Shown: positions 1-8,355 of the stretch, piece after piece
Position numbering within the stretch: position 1 is the first letter of the stretch
How the letters are laid out: each line of letters opens with the position of its first letter
Origin: Mesobacillus subterraneus
GTDB lineage: Bacteria; Bacillota; Bacilli; Bacillales; Cytobacillaceae
Direction: 5' to 3'
Assembly: GCF_000934845.1 (NCBI RefSeq)
Contig: NZ_JXIQ01000019.1
Location: 39,083-103,082 of the forward strand
DNA length: 64,000 bases
Position numbers and translations under genes: made by a program
The notes under the pieces: generated by a model
What the model saw: the letters and a program-made list of their open reading frames with translations, nothing else
Databases searched by the model: none
Told to the model about the DNA's origin: nothing

Positions 1-1254
1 TCTAATGGTTGCTTCAATATTGACAAATTCCGGATATCCATAAATACCATGTTCACTGATGTCCAGTCCAATGTTTTCTTCATCTTCTGTAACTCTCAAG
101 CCATTCATCACCATTTTCATTCCTAACAAAATGAGGTAGGAAACAACAAAAGCAAAAGCACCGGAAGCTAAAACTCCCATAGCCTGTACCCCGAGCTGGT
201 CGAAACCTCCGCCATAAAATAATCCTGGTTTTCCGACAGTTGCCAATTCTGGAGTTGCGAAGAATCCAGTTGATAAAGTACCCCAAACTCCTGCTGCCCC
301 ATGAACGGATAATGCAAATATAGGGTCATCAATCTGTTTGCTTTCAAAAAACCTAATGCTATAGAAGACGAGAATTCCGGAAACCAATCCAATTACAACT
401 GCTGCCCATGTATCAACAAAGCCACTGGAAGCAGTGATGCCGACAAGACCGGCCAGTGTTCCGTTCAACATCATTGGGATATCGGCCTTTCCCATGACAA
501 TCCATGAAACAGCAAGTGCAGCAATGGTACCAGCCGCAGCTGCAAGATTCGTGTTCAGGGCGACAAATCCAAAAAATGCTCCATCTACTGATAGCGTGCT
601 GCCTGCATTGAATCCAAACCAACCCACCCAGAGGAAGAGTACACTCAACGCGGTGAATACGAGGTTATGACCGTCAATTTTATTGGCCGAGCCATCTTTA
701 TTATATTTGCCTAAACGAGGTTTCAATAGAAGTGTTGCTGCCAAGGCACCCATTGCGCCTGTAAGGTGAACGACTGTCGAACCAGCAAAATCCTGTTTCC
801 CATGTTCTGCAAGCCAGCCGCCGCCCCAAATCCAGTGAGCAATAAACGGATAAACCAATATGGAGAAGAAAACTGCGAAAACAACATAAACAGATAATTT
901 TGCTCTTTCAGCGAATCCGCCAAAAGCTATTGTAATCGAAATTCCCGCGAAAGCCAGTTGAAAAAGGAAGAACACGGATCCTGAAAGGCTAAGCCCTTCC
1001 ACTTCATAGCCTGAATAAAAGAAATCCGAAAATCCTAAAATCGAATTGCCTTCCCCGAATATCAGACCATATCCTACAGCCCAGAAAACAATGGAGGAAA
1101 TACCAAATGTCAAAATCGTTTTGCCGGCGATATGGCCAGCATTTTTCATTCTGGTAGAACCTGTTTCAAGTAAAATGAAGCCCCCAATCATCAAAATTAC
1201 TAATACTGTTGAAACCATTACCCATAAGCTATTTAATAAAAAAGCTGTATCCAA
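1..1254 (-). CDS. amtB: Ammonium transporter AmtB (3' end cut by window edge)
   Basis: Integral membrane ammonium channel of the Amt/Rh family. The frame is open for 418 codons from a TTG start at 1254, which is preceded by a good ribosome site (AAAGAGGGAG). It shows about eleven hydrophobic segments, the Amt signature DFAGSTVVH containing the pore histidine, and the cytoplasmic tail motif GLDISEHGIYGYPEF near the edge, so only a few C-terminal codons are missing. A glnK gene usually follows amtB and would lie outside the window. A TnrA-type box at 1328-1344 upstream points to induction under nitrogen limitation. The adjacent gene is tnrA itself. Family assignment is very secure; the TTG start is inferred from the ribosome site. 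Confidence 0.95.
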   Translation of the reverse strand, partial: MDTAFLLNSLWVMVSTVLVILMIGGFILLETGSTRMKNAGHIAGKTILTFGISSIVFWAVGYGLIFGEGNSILGFSDFFYSGYEVEGLSLSGSVFFLFQLAFAGISITIAFGGFAERAKLSVYVVFAVFFSILVYPFIAHWIWGGGWLAEHGKQDFAGSTVVHLTGAMGALAATLLLKPRLGKYNKDGSANKIDGHNLVFTALSVLFLWVGWFGFNAGSTLSVDGAFFGFVALNTNLAAAAGTIAALAVSWIVMGKADIPMMLNGTLAGLVGITASSGFVDTWAAVVIGLVSGILVFYSIRFFESKQIDDPIFALSVHGAAGVWGTLSTGFFATPELATVGKPGLFYGGGFDQLGVQAMGVLASGAFAFVVSYLILLGMKMVMNGLRVTEDEENIGLDISEHGIYGYPEFVNIEATIR

Positions 1255-1327
1255 TTTTGCTCAACTCCCTCTTTAGTTTGTATGTTATATGTATTTTGTC
1301 ATCTAATTCATAAGAAAACCACTACCG

Positions 1328-1344
1328 TGTAAGGAAATCTAACA
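1328..1344 (-). promoter_or_regulatory. TnrA-type box upstream of amtB
   Basis: TGTAAGGAAATCTAACA agrees with the TnrA consensus TGTNANAWWWTMTNACA at 16 of 17 positions. It lies 74-90 bp upstream of the amtB TTG start, above a plausible -10 (TATAAC on the minus strand at 1284-1289), a layout suited to activation. The amtB operon is a classic TnrA target in B. subtilis. Confidence 0.75.
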
Positions 1345-1356
1345 TCAAATTTAAGT

Positions 1357-1387
1357 CAAACAAAAAAACCCTCTAGGAAGAAGGTTT
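1357..1387 (-). terminator. Rho-independent terminator of tnrA
   Basis: Read on the minus strand, a 9-bp stem (AAACCTTCT/AGAGGGTTT, one G-U pair) with loop TCCT is followed by a T-rich run. It sits directly after the tnrA stop and before the amtB promoter. Confidence 0.8.
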
Positions 1388-1392
1388 CAAGA

Positions 1393-1728
1393 TCATTTTT
1401 TTCGTATACCGAATCGGGCATTTAGTTGTCCTTGGATCATTTTTTTATGTTCTTCTGCTTCATTTATTTTCTGTTGCTTCACCATTTCCTGCCTGATTTC
1501 ATACGTCTGGACACCATCTTCAATCTTATTGGCGATCTCAACTAGTAGTTCAACATCCGCAAACGAATATTTTCTGCTCCCGCCTGGTGTTCGATCAGGA
1601 AAAACCAGTTTTCTTTCTTCGTAATATCGTATTTGCCGTTCTGAAAGACCTGTTAATTCACTAACTATCCCGATTGTAATCACTTTTTTATCTTTATAGG
1701 AGGAATCAGCAGCCAGAAGGATCACCAC
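1393..1728 (-). CDS. tnrA: Nitrogen-responsive regulator TnrA (MerR family)
   Basis: Global nitrogen regulator that binds DNA when nitrogen is limiting and is held inactive by feedback-inhibited glutamine synthetase. The 111 residues contain a MerR winged helix: [20 protein letters not shown], then [11 protein letters not shown], then [11 protein letters not shown]. The C-terminal end [11 protein letters not shown] corresponds to the tail by which TnrA senses glutamine synthetase, and its presence separates TnrA from GlnR. Two adjacent GTG codons (1728, 1725) are possible starts; the second is better spaced from the weak AAAGAAG ribosome site. An exact TnrA box overlaps the probable promoter just upstream, implying autoregulation or control by GlnR. 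Confidence 0.95.
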   Translation of the reverse strand: MVILLAADSSYKDKKVITIGIVSELTGLSERQIRYYEERKLVFPDRTPGGSRKYSFADVELLVEIANKIEDGVQTYEIRQEMVKQQKINEAEEHKKMIQGQLNARFGIRKK

Positions 1729-1743
1729 GCTTCTTTCTTTTTA

Positions 1744-1760
1744 TGTTACATTTTCTCACA
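1744..1760 (-). promoter_or_regulatory. TnrA/GlnR box in the tnrA promoter
   Basis: TGTTACATTTTCTCACA matches the TnrA/GlnR consensus TGTNANAWWWTMTNACA at every position. It overlaps the likely -10 region of tnrA (a TTTACA-like -35 lies 17 bp further upstream on the minus strand) and ends only 16 bp before the first GTG. The overlap favours repression by GlnR or TnrA over activation; this is inference. Confidence 0.85.
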
Positions 1761-1794
1761 TAACATCATGTTTTGTAAAGAAAAACTGGAGGAG

Positions 1795-1941
1795 CTACCG
1801 TCCATTTGTTAAATTTTTTAGTTCAGTCACGGTTAGTTTTCTTAATTCGTTTTCACTTTTTTTCGTTAGCCCTGTTTTCACCAAATGTTTAATATAATGT
1901 TCCTTTAATTGTTCAACAGCAGTCCTTAAATGGAATGACAT
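1795..1941 (-). CDS. FbpA-like small basic protein, 48 aa
   Basis: Small basic protein starting MSFHLRTAVEQLKEHYIKHL and continuing VKTGLTKKSENELRKLTVTEL. The pattern LR-AVE-K-YI--L---G--KK---L--LT--EL is that of the Fur-regulated basic protein A family, small proteins thought to assist the sparing response to iron starvation. The start at 1941 has a strong ribosome site (AAGGGGGC). It lies 12 bp behind the 47-codon gene at 1954-2097, so the two are probably co-transcribed. I could not find a convincing Fur box upstream, so the family call is tentative although the reading frame looks genuine. Confidence 0.6.
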   Translation of the reverse strand: MSFHLRTAVEQLKEHYIKHLVKTGLTKKSENELRKLTVTELKNLTNGR

Positions 1942-1953
1942 AAAATAGCCCCC

Positions 1954-2097
1954 TTAAAGATCGTCATTTTGAATTTTGCGCAAAATTTCCATTGCTTGCA
2001 TTCCTTCTTTTTTCAGAAGTTGCTCAAACAATTGATCCCGAAATAGGTCAAGCATCACAATCAATTTCGCCAAATCCAATTCCTTCTGTCTGACCAT
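1954..2097 (-). CDS. Small hypothetical protein, 47 aa
   Basis: The start ATG at 2097 is chosen because GGGGAG precedes it by seven bases; a longer frame reaching into the divergent gene at 2262 exists but has no ribosome site. The product MVRQKELDLAKLIVMLDLFR..., ending RKIQNDDL, looks like an amphipathic helix protein with no signal peptide or cysteine. I do not recognise the family. It lies just upstream of the FbpA-like gene and probably forms a two-gene unit with it. Confidence 0.5.
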   Translation of the reverse strand: MVRQKELDLAKLIVMLDLFRDQLFEQLLKKEGMQAMEILRKIQNDDL

Positions 2098-2261
2098 AGA
2101 AATCTCCCCATTCCATTTGTAAATAGATGTAATTTGTTTCATCTTAACGGATACCAATTGGGTAATCAGTAAGTTAGGAAGGATTTCTGACAGGAATTTT
2201 AACAGTTGAGTAATCATTTGTGTGCAAATCGGAAAAACTATCATGACGAGGAGGAATAATA

Positions 2262-3128
2262 ATGAACCAGAACATACCATCGAAAAATCGAGGGTATATC
2301 ATAAATGAATATGATGCACTTAAGAAAGTCATTCTTTGCCAGCCACAATATATGACCATCCGGGATGTCATAAATGAAACTCAAAAACATTTTAAGGATG
2401 AGGGAATTCATATCGAGCTTGCCTTGGAGCAACATCAAAAATTTGTGAATACATTAAAAGATTACGGTATTGAAGTCATTCTGCTTCCGTACCATAAAAA
2501 GTTTCCAGAGCAAGTCTTCACTAGGGATGTTGGCTTCACCCTCGGCGAAACCATTTTTGTTGCAGAAATGGCAAATGACGTCCGAAAAGGCGAGGAGGAT
2601 GTATTGAAACAGTGGTTAGAGGATGAAGAGATCTCCTATTACAATCTTCTAGGTGATAAGATTGAGGGCGGCGATGTAATCATTGATCAGGACACCGTAT
2701 ATGTAGGCATGAGCAATAGGACCAACAAGCAGGCAGCCGACCATCTGCAGGGATTGCTACCGAATGTGGACGTTAGGGTCATTCCCTTTAAAGAAGAATA
2801 CCTTCATCTTGATTGTGTTTTCAATGTTGTCTCCCCTACTGTTGCTTTAATTTACCGGCCTGCTTTGACAGATTCAGACATTCAATTGTTTAGCTCCCGT
2901 TATGATCTGATTGATGTTAGCGAAGCAGAACAATTTACTCTTGGTACCAATGTCCTGAGTATCGGAAACAAACAGATTATCAGTCTGCCTGTAAACAAAG
3001 AAGTGAATGAACAGCTCAGAAGGAAAGGCTTTAAAGTAATCGAAGTTGATATTTCGGAGATTATTAAATCCGGAGGCTCCTTTCGCTGCTGTTCATTGCC
3101 GATTTTGCGCGAGAGGAATATAAAATAG
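2262..3128 (+). CDS. Amidinohydrolase of the dimethylargininase/arginine deiminase superfamily (YkgA-like)
   Basis: Cytosolic enzyme of the guanidino-group modifying superfamily, 288 residues, resembling B. subtilis YkgA. Visible active-site elements are FTRDVG (86-91), EGGDV (135-139), the catalytic histidine in LHLD (His182) and the catalytic cysteine near the C-terminus in GGSFRCCSLP (Cys276 or Cys277). It most likely hydrolyses a methylated arginine or related guanidino compound to citrulline or urea-type products; the substrate cannot be read from sequence. The start ATG has GACGAGGAGG upstream. Monocistronic, closed by a strong terminator at 3169-3204. The location next to nitrogen genes fits a role in nitrogen salvage (inference). 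Confidence 0.85.
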   Translation: MNQNIPSKNRGYIINEYDALKKVILCQPQYMTIRDVINETQKHFKDEGIHIELALEQHQKFVNTLKDYGIEVILLPYHKKFPEQVFTRDVGFTLGETIFVAEMANDVRKGEEDVLKQWLEDEEISYYNLLGDKIEGGDVIIDQDTVYVGMSNRTNKQAADHLQGLLPNVDVRVIPFKEEYLHLDCVFNVVSPTVALIYRPALTDSDIQLFSSRYDLIDVSEAEQFTLGTNVLSIGNKQIISLPVNKEVNEQLRRKGFKVIEVDISEIIKSGGSFRCCSLPILRERNIK

Positions 3129-3168
3129 TTTCTTCTATCCCTCAAGTTGTCTGTAAGAAAATCATTGG

Positions 3169-3204
3169 AAGCAGGTGACCACCGTCATTTGCTTTTGTTT
3201 TTTT
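3169..3204 (+). terminator. Terminator after the YkgA-like gene
   Basis: Eleven-bp stem AAGCAGGTGAC/GTCATTTGCTT (two G-U pairs) with loop CACC, followed by TTGTTTTTTT. Confidence 0.85.
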
Positions 3205-3278
3205 CTGCTAAAATTGTTGGCGAAATCTTTAGTTATAACAGATTAATAAATAATTTGCTGTTAAATATCAGGTTTTGA

Positions 3279-3307
3279 TTGTCCTTTGAGTTTTATTATC
3301 TTATAAT
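3279..3307 (+). promoter_or_regulatory. SigA-type promoter of the alsT-like gene
   Basis: TTGTCC (3279-3284), 17-bp spacer, perfect TATAAT (3302-3307), 38 bp before the TTG start. Confidence 0.6.
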
Positions 3308-3344
3308 TCAAAATAGAAAAAAATAAAATTTGAGGAGGATTCAT

Positions 3345-4805
3345 TTGGAAGCTTTCGTTTCTTGGCTCAATGGGATTTTGTGGAGCAACCCGGTCATTTA
3401 TATTATTCTAGGCATCGGCCTGGTATTCTCCATCCTGACACGTTTTTTACAAGTAAGACTCATAAAGGACATGATTATGCTCATGTTCCAGGGGAGAAGT
3501 TCCGATGCGGGCGTTTCATCTTTTCAGGCCTTATCTATCGCTTTATCTGGCCGTGTAGGAACTGGTAATATCGCTGGTACTGCCACTGCGATTGCGATGG
3601 GTGGACCTGGTGCGGTTTTCTGGATGTGGGCAATCGCGTTCATTGGGGCGAGCAGCGCTTTTGTTGAATCAACATTAGCCCAGATTTACAAGGTTAAGCA
3701 AGATGGTCTTTATCGCGGCGGTCCTGCTTATTACATTGAGAAAGGTCTTGGCATCAGATGGTTTGCGATTGCTTTTTCTATAGCGGCATTGCTGGCAATG
3801 GCCCTTTTAATGCCGGGGATTCAGTCAAACTCGATTGCGCTTGGCCTTGAGAATGCTTTTGGTGTCAACAAATCAGTATCTGGTTTGGTTATAATCGTTC
3901 TTTTAGGATTCGTCATTTTTGGAGGCGTAAAAAGGATTGCAACAGTTGCCCAGTATACGGTCCCATTCATGGCAATCGGATATATCCTTGTTGCTCTTAT
4001 CATTATTGGAATGAATATTACTGAAGTTCCCGCGGTTTTCGCTTTGATTTTCAAAAGTGCTTTCGGTGCTGACTCTATGTTTGGCGGTATCGTGGGAAGT
4101 GCGGTTTCTTGGGGGGTAAAACGAGGTATTTATTCCAATGAAGCTGGACAGGGTACAGGACCTCACGCAGCTGCTGCTGCAGAAGTATCCCACCCAGCTA
4201 AACAGGGCCTTGTCCAGGCATTTTCTGTTTATATCGATACTTTATTCGTTTGTTCTGCTACGGCATTCATGATCCTGTTCACCGGTATGTTTAATACAGT
4301 TGGGGCTGATGGCGCGTTCATCGTCGAAAACTTGAAAGGTGTAGAGGCTGGTCCAGGGTATACACAAGCTGCTGTTGATGCGGTACTTCCTGGTTTCGGA
4401 GCAGAATTTGTTGCAGTAGCACTATTCTTTTTCGCTTTCACAACCATCATGGCCTATTATTATATGGCCGAGACAAATATTGCTTATCTTCTCAGAGGAA
4501 GAAATGGTAAGATACCGATGTTTGTCCTGAAAGTTGTCATCCTAGGAGCAACTTTCTACGGTGCTGTGAAAGAAGCATCACTTGCATGGGCGCTGGGAGA
4601 TGCTGGTCTCGGATTGATGGTATGGCTGAATCTGATTGCCATTGTCCTGCTCGCTAAGCCGGCACTGATTGCTTTGAAGGACTATGAGGAACAGAAAAAG
4701 CAAGGGCTAGATCCGGTGTTCAATTCCAAAAAGCTCGGCATTAAGAATGCTGAGTATTGGGAAGACGAATATTCTTTCAACCATGAAAAAGAAAAAGTGT
4801 CATAA
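3345..4805 (+). CDS. alsT: Sodium:amino-acid symporter, AGCS family (AlsT-like)
   Basis: Secondary transporter of the alanine/glycine:cation symporter family that imports alanine, glycine or glutamine with Na+. The TTG at 3345 is the likely start because GAGGAGG lies nine bases upstream; this gives 486 residues, normal for the family. It has about ten to eleven membrane helices, with family landmarks GRVGTGNIAGTATAIAMGGP, FWMWAIAFIGASSAFVESTL and the strongly conserved GIYSNEAGQGTGPHAAAA loop. Its own promoter (3279-3307) and terminator (4819-4858) make it monocistronic. Closely similar B. subtilis proteins are AlsT/GlnT; the exact substrate is not determined. Confidence 0.9.
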   Translation: MEAFVSWLNGILWSNPVIYIILGIGLVFSILTRFLQVRLIKDMIMLMFQGRSSDAGVSSFQALSIALSGRVGTGNIAGTATAIAMGGPGAVFWMWAIAFIGASSAFVESTLAQIYKVKQDGLYRGGPAYYIEKGLGIRWFAIAFSIAALLAMALLMPGIQSNSIALGLENAFGVNKSVSGLVIIVLLGFVIFGGVKRIATVAQYTVPFMAIGYILVALIIIGMNITEVPAVFALIFKSAFGADSMFGGIVGSAVSWGVKRGIYSNEAGQGTGPHAAAAAEVSHPAKQGLVQAFSVYIDTLFVCSATAFMILFTGMFNTVGADGAFIVENLKGVEAGPGYTQAAVDAVLPGFGAEFVAVALFFFAFTTIMAYYYMAETNIAYLLRGRNGKIPMFVLKVVILGATFYGAVKEASLAWALGDAGLGLMVWLNLIAIVLLAKPALIALKDYEEQKKQGLDPVFNSKKLGIKNAEYWEDEYSFNHEKEKVS

Positions 4806-4818
4806 GAGTGATTTTTGT

Positions 4819-4858
4819 GAAGAGCTACCTGATCAAAGGCAGCTCTTCTTTCTGTTTT
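4819..4858 (+). terminator. Terminator after the alsT-like gene
   Basis: GAAGAGCT/AGCTCTTC stem with an inner CCT/AGG extension, followed by TTTCTGTTTT. Confidence 0.8.
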
Positions 4859-4925
4859 CGTTTCATCATATTGTTTTAGTGGAATGGGAAGGATGATAGT
4901 ATCAAAGACGTAGCGGGGGAATTTC

Positions 4926-5840
4926 ATGAAGTTGTTATGTATTGACGGTGGCGGTATTAGAGGTGTTTTCCCGATCGCCATCCTGAAGGCGATCGAAGAA
5001 GAATTCGGCAAGCCTGTAGGCAGTCTGTTCGATGTGATCTCAGGAACTAGTACAGGATCCATCATTGCCGCTTCCGTTGCTTTGAATAGATCGATGGGGG
5101 AATTGATGGATAGGTACGAATTTTATGGAGAAAAGATTTTTGTCAAAAAATCAAAGATTGGTTTTTTTACAAGTGTATACAGTGACCGTTATTTGAGGAG
5201 GCTGCTGAAGCAAGCTTTCCAAGATCTTACCCTTGGCGAAATAAAAAAACCTCTTTTAATTCCTGCAGTTGATATTACTCATGGAAAACCGTATGTCCAC
5301 CGCTCAGACTTTGGTTATTCATCGGAAAAAGAACTTTCAGTTAAATTATGGGATGCTGTCCTTTCCTCCTGTTCGGCGCCGATTTATTTTCCTCCAAACA
5401 ATGTTAATAATCAGTTTTTATCGATTGATGGGGGATTGTGGGCCAATAACCCATCATTGGTTTGTTTGACTGAGGCATTGCATCACTTTAAAATGGAGCT
5501 AGAGGAAATACAGATTCTCTCCATCGGGACAGGCCAGCAGAACATCGCTTTTAAAATGGAGGAGAATAAATACTGGGGAATTCGTCAGTGGCTGCCATTC
5601 CGTTTTCCATCATTGAAAATAACCCCTAAGCTATTGGATCTGGCGATGGACTTATCATCTGAATCCGTCTCTTATCATTGCAGGCTTTTGCTGAGTGATC
5701 GTTATCTTCGCTTGAATACTGAATTATTAGAGGAAGTTCCTTTTGACGATTTTACTTACACTGCAAAATTAAAAGAAATGGGAAAACAGGTTTTTGAAAG
5801 GAACAAAGGAAAAATCACAGCATTTCTTTCTGAGAGTTAG
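4926..5840 (+). CDS. Patatin-like phospholipase
   Basis: Lipid acyl hydrolase with the Ser-Asp dyad of patatins. The glycine-rich oxyanion motif DGGGIRG is at 7-13, the nucleophile elbow GTSTG at 40-44 (Ser42), and the DGG motif at 168-170 carries the dyad aspartate. No signal peptide or membrane helix is present, so it is cytosolic or membrane-associated; the 304-residue length is ordinary for stand-alone bacterial patatins. Its neighbours are unrelated, and there is no cyclic-nucleotide synthase, so nothing supports a CBASS role. The ribosome site (AGCGGGGGAA) is weak. Substrate unknown; probably phospholipid or lysophospholipid. Confidence 0.85.
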   Translation: MKLLCIDGGGIRGVFPIAILKAIEEEFGKPVGSLFDVISGTSTGSIIAASVALNRSMGELMDRYEFYGEKIFVKKSKIGFFTSVYSDRYLRRLLKQAFQDLTLGEIKKPLLIPAVDITHGKPYVHRSDFGYSSEKELSVKLWDAVLSSCSAPIYFPPNNVNNQFLSIDGGLWANNPSLVCLTEALHHFKMELEEIQILSIGTGQQNIAFKMEENKYWGIRQWLPFRFPSLKITPKLLDLAMDLSSESVSYHCRLLLSDRYLRLNTELLEEVPFDDFTYTAKLKEMGKQVFERNKGKITAFLSES

Positions 5841-5886
5841 CTCGCACCATTTATAGGGAATACTATTTACATGAGGAGGAACAACT

Positions 5887-6156
5887 ATGGAAAAAATGGA
5901 AGTTGGAGAAGTATTTACAATTAGCGACGAAAGCGAGATCGAGCAAGAGGTCGAGGTAATCGCAACATTGAACATAGACGGATCTGATTATGTTGCTGTC
6001 AGCTTTGTGGAAGACTTGAAAATAAGCACGGACGAAGAAATTGATATCTTTTTTCTCAAGCTTGACGAAGATGGAGATTTTGCTGCCATTGAATCTGATG
6101 AAGAATTCGAAAAGGTTTCTGTGGCTTTTGATGAAGGCATGATCGAAGAAGAATAG
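5887..6156 (+). CDS. DUF1292 family protein (YrzB-like)
   Basis: Very acidic 89-residue protein that begins MEKMEVGEVFTISDESEIEQ and ends with an aspartate/glutamate-rich tail. The pattern of a short beta-rich core around EVEVIATLNIDGSDYVAV matches DUF1292, a small cytosolic family of Firmicutes whose role is unknown. The ribosome site GAGGAGG is strong and a terminator follows at 6166-6198. It lies 46 bp after the patatin gene with no evident separate promoter, so it may be read through from it. Confidence 0.75.
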   Translation: MEKMEVGEVFTISDESEIEQEVEVIATLNIDGSDYVAVSFVEDLKISTDEEIDIFFLKLDEDGDFAAIESDEEFEKVSVAFDEGMIEEE

Positions 6157-6165
6157 TGAGAAGAG

Positions 6166-6198
6166 GAGAGGATTGGAAATTCCATTCCTCTCTTTTTT
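6166..6198 (+). terminator. Terminator after the DUF1292 gene
   Basis: GAGAGGA/TCCTCTC stem with an inner TGGAA/TTCCA helix, then TTTTTT. Confidence 0.8.
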
Positions 6199-6284
6199 GA
6201 TTGCCATGATTAAAGGAAAATAGGTGGACTATAGCAGGAAATTATTCGCGAATGTCGAATTGATTTTTAAAGGAGTTGATGCAA

Positions 6285-6554
6285 TTGGATAGCGTTATCC
6301 TCGTAACCTTTAAAATCAAGGGAATCCCGATTCCTATTAAAATAGCATCTACTACAGAACCAAGCAAAGACCAAATCCTCAAAAAAATTACTGACTTAGC
6401 CAATGGATATGACTTATCCGGTCAGATTCAATTCAAGAAGCTCCTAATAGAGCATGGACATAAGATGTATATTTATGAAATTGGAGATAAAAAATGCATT
6501 GTGCTGGTAGAAAGACTTGAAAAAATAAAAGAGTTTGAAGAAATGGGTTCATAG
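6285..6554 (+). CDS. Hypothetical protein, 89 aa
   Basis: A TTG start at 6285 is preferred because AAAGGAG sits nine bases upstream; the in-frame TTG/ATG pair at 6276-6281 lies too close to it. The product is a small soluble alpha/beta protein (LDSVILVTFKIKGIPIPIKI at the start, IYEIGDKKCIVLVERLEKI near the end) with no export signal or recognisable motif. I do not recognise the family. It lies alone between the DUF1292 and hydrolase genes on the same strand. Confidence 0.65.
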   Translation: MDSVILVTFKIKGIPIPIKIASTTEPSKDQILKKITDLANGYDLSGQIQFKKLLIEHGHKMYIYEIGDKKCIVLVERLEKIKEFEEMGS

Positions 6555-6643
6555 TAATGTTCTTTCAAGTATCACAGCATCAAAAAGAAAAGGGAATAAG
6601 CTGTCCTTTCATCTAAGTAGTATAAAAGATAGGAGTGAATGAA

Positions 6644-7435
6644 ATGACTACACAAAAAATAAAAGCAGCAAACACAGAAATCAGTTTTTATGAGGAAGGA
6701 AATGGAAAACCGATTGTTCTTATTCATGGTTTTGCTGGCGGAAAAGAGTATTGGGACAAAGTACTTCCTGAATTAACCAAAGAGTACAGAGTAATCGCCA
6801 TCGATCTTCCAGGACATGGCGAGTCAGGCATGGTAAACGACAGTTATAAAATAGAGGATTATGCATTTTTGGTAAAAGACTTTCTTGATCATTTAGGGAT
6901 TGAGAAAGTGACTATGTTCGGTCATTCGCTTGGCGGATATATTACTTTAGCTTTTGCCGAGCTTTATCCACAGTACTTAAACGGATTTTCCCTGGTTCAC
7001 TCCACGGCAAATGCTGACACGACTGATGCGAAAGAAGGCAGGGACACGAATTCAGAAAAAATACAGAAGCAAGGTACTGATTCATTTATCGAGGAACTTT
7101 CCAAAAAGCTCTTTTCGCCTGCTAACCTCGAGTTGAATATTGTCGAAATTTCCGAGATAGTCAAAATCGGCCTAAAGACTTCTGTGAAAGGACTTGTTAG
7201 TGCCCTGTCAGCAATGAAAAACAGGCCGGACCGAAATCATGTTCTGGAAGAGACTGAGCTTCCGGTGCTGTTGGTTGCTGGAGAACTCGATCAAATTGTT
7301 CCTCCCGAGAAAACATTTACGGTTGATAAACCAAATATCCAAAAATACCTTATTAAAAACAGCGGACATATGAGCATGTTTGAACAGCCCCAAGATCTAG
7401 TGAGGGCAATGAACGAATTCCTTAGCAAACTATAA
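6644..7435 (+). CDS. Alpha/beta-fold hydrolase
   Basis: Serine hydrolase with the alpha/beta fold, 263 residues from the ATG at 6644, which follows TAGGAG at normal distance. The oxyanion motif HGFAGG is near residue 28, the nucleophile elbow GHSLGG gives Ser95, the acid is probably the aspartate in [10 protein letters not shown], and the catalytic histidine is in [10 protein letters not shown] near the C-terminus. No signal peptide, so cytosolic. It belongs to the large esterase/lyase group (similar to MenH- or haloperoxidase-like proteins); the substrate cannot be assigned. Confidence 0.85.
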   Translation: MTTQKIKAANTEISFYEEGNGKPIVLIHGFAGGKEYWDKVLPELTKEYRVIAIDLPGHGESGMVNDSYKIEDYAFLVKDFLDHLGIEKVTMFGHSLGGYITLAFAELYPQYLNGFSLVHSTANADTTDAKEGRDTNSEKIQKQGTDSFIEELSKKLFSPANLELNIVEISEIVKIGLKTSVKGLVSALSAMKNRPDRNHVLEETELPVLLVAGELDQIVPPEKTFTVDKPNIQKYLIKNSGHMSMFEQPQDLVRAMNEFLSKL

Positions 7436-7577
7436 ATGCCCATCAGCCAGCCATTTAGATCAGGCTTCATTTTTTCTTATTTTAAGGTATAATATTATTT
7501 GTGAAATGCTGCATGGCTTTTATTCTATTATGGATGGCTTGCAGTTAACTGATATAACTGGAAAGAGAGTGGACTAT

Positions 7578-8294
7578 ATGGGGCGTAAATGGAACAACAT
7601 CAAAGAAAAGAAAGCTTCCAAGGATGCGAACACTAGCAGGGTTTATTCTAAATTTGCACTAGAAATTTATGTTGCAGCCAGGCAGGGTGATCCAAATCCG
7701 GAATCAAACCAAGCTCTGAAATTTGTCCTTGAGAGAGCGAAAACATACAATGTACCGAGAGTCATTATTGATCGTGCTATCGAAAAAGCCAAGGGCGGGG
7801 GAGAAGAAAGCTATGATGAGCTTCGGTATGAAGGCTTTGGACCTAACGGCTCGATGATTATTGTAGATGCACTTACCAACAACGTAAACCGGACAGCTTC
7901 CAACGTACGCGCTGCTTTCGGGAAGAACGGAGGCAACATGGGAGTAGCCGGTTCCGTTTCTTATATGTTTGATAAAATAGCAGTAATTGGTTTTGAAGGA
8001 AAATCGGCCGAAGAAGCTTTGGAAATTTTGATGGAAGCAGATGTGGATGCACGTGATATCCTTGAGGAAGAGGATTCGGTAATTATTTACGGGGAGCCTG
8101 AACAATTCCACGCTATACAGGAAGCTTTCAGGAATTCCGGTATTACAGATTTTACAGTTGCCGAATTGACGATGCTTCCACAAAATGAAATTTCCCTCGA
8201 GCCCGACTCACTTGCCCAGTTTGAGAAGCTTGTAGATGCGCTGGAAGATTTAGAAGATGTCCAGCAGGTTTACCATAATGTTGATATGGAGTAA
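7578..8294 (+). CDS. yeeI: YebC/PmpR family protein (YeeI)
   Basis: Second-type YebC-family protein almost collinear with B. subtilis Yee[21 protein letters not shown] at the start, [10 protein letters not shown] in the middle and [15 protein letters not shown] at the end, 238 residues. YebC proteins are described as transcriptional regulators and, more recently, as ribosome-associated factors that help translate difficult proline stretches. The start ATG at 7578 matches the family start; an upstream in-frame extension has no supporting conservation. A strong terminator follows directly. Cytosolic, monocistronic. Confidence 0.93.
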   Translation: MGRKWNNIKEKKASKDANTSRVYSKFALEIYVAARQGDPNPESNQALKFVLERAKTYNVPRVIIDRAIEKAKGGGEESYDELRYEGFGPNGSMIIVDALTNNVNRTASNVRAAFGKNGGNMGVAGSVSYMFDKIAVIGFEGKSAEEALEILMEADVDARDILEEEDSVIIYGEPEQFHAIQEAFRNSGITDFTVAELTMLPQNEISLEPDSLAQFEKLVDALEDLEDVQQVYHNVDME

Positions 8295-8299
8295 GATAA

Positions 8300-8334
8300 A
8301 CAACCCATTCCGCTGATGGAATGGGTTGTTTTTG
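8300..8334 (+). terminator. Terminator after yeeI
   Basis: Perfect 12-bp stem ACAACCCATTCC/GGAATGGGTTGT with a six-base loop, then TTTTTG. It separates yeeI from the convergent dehydrogenase gene. Confidence 0.85.
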
Positions 8335-8355
8335 CATGGGAGACATTATTGTATA

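Noticed and set aside
2098..2261. Fur box before the two tiny genes
   Set aside because: The best candidates agree with the 15-bp Fur consensus at only about half of the positions.
4926..5840. Patatin gene as the effector of a CBASS defence system
   Set aside because: No cyclic-nucleotide synthase, ubiquitin-like or other defence partner lies nearby; neighbours are ordinary small genes.
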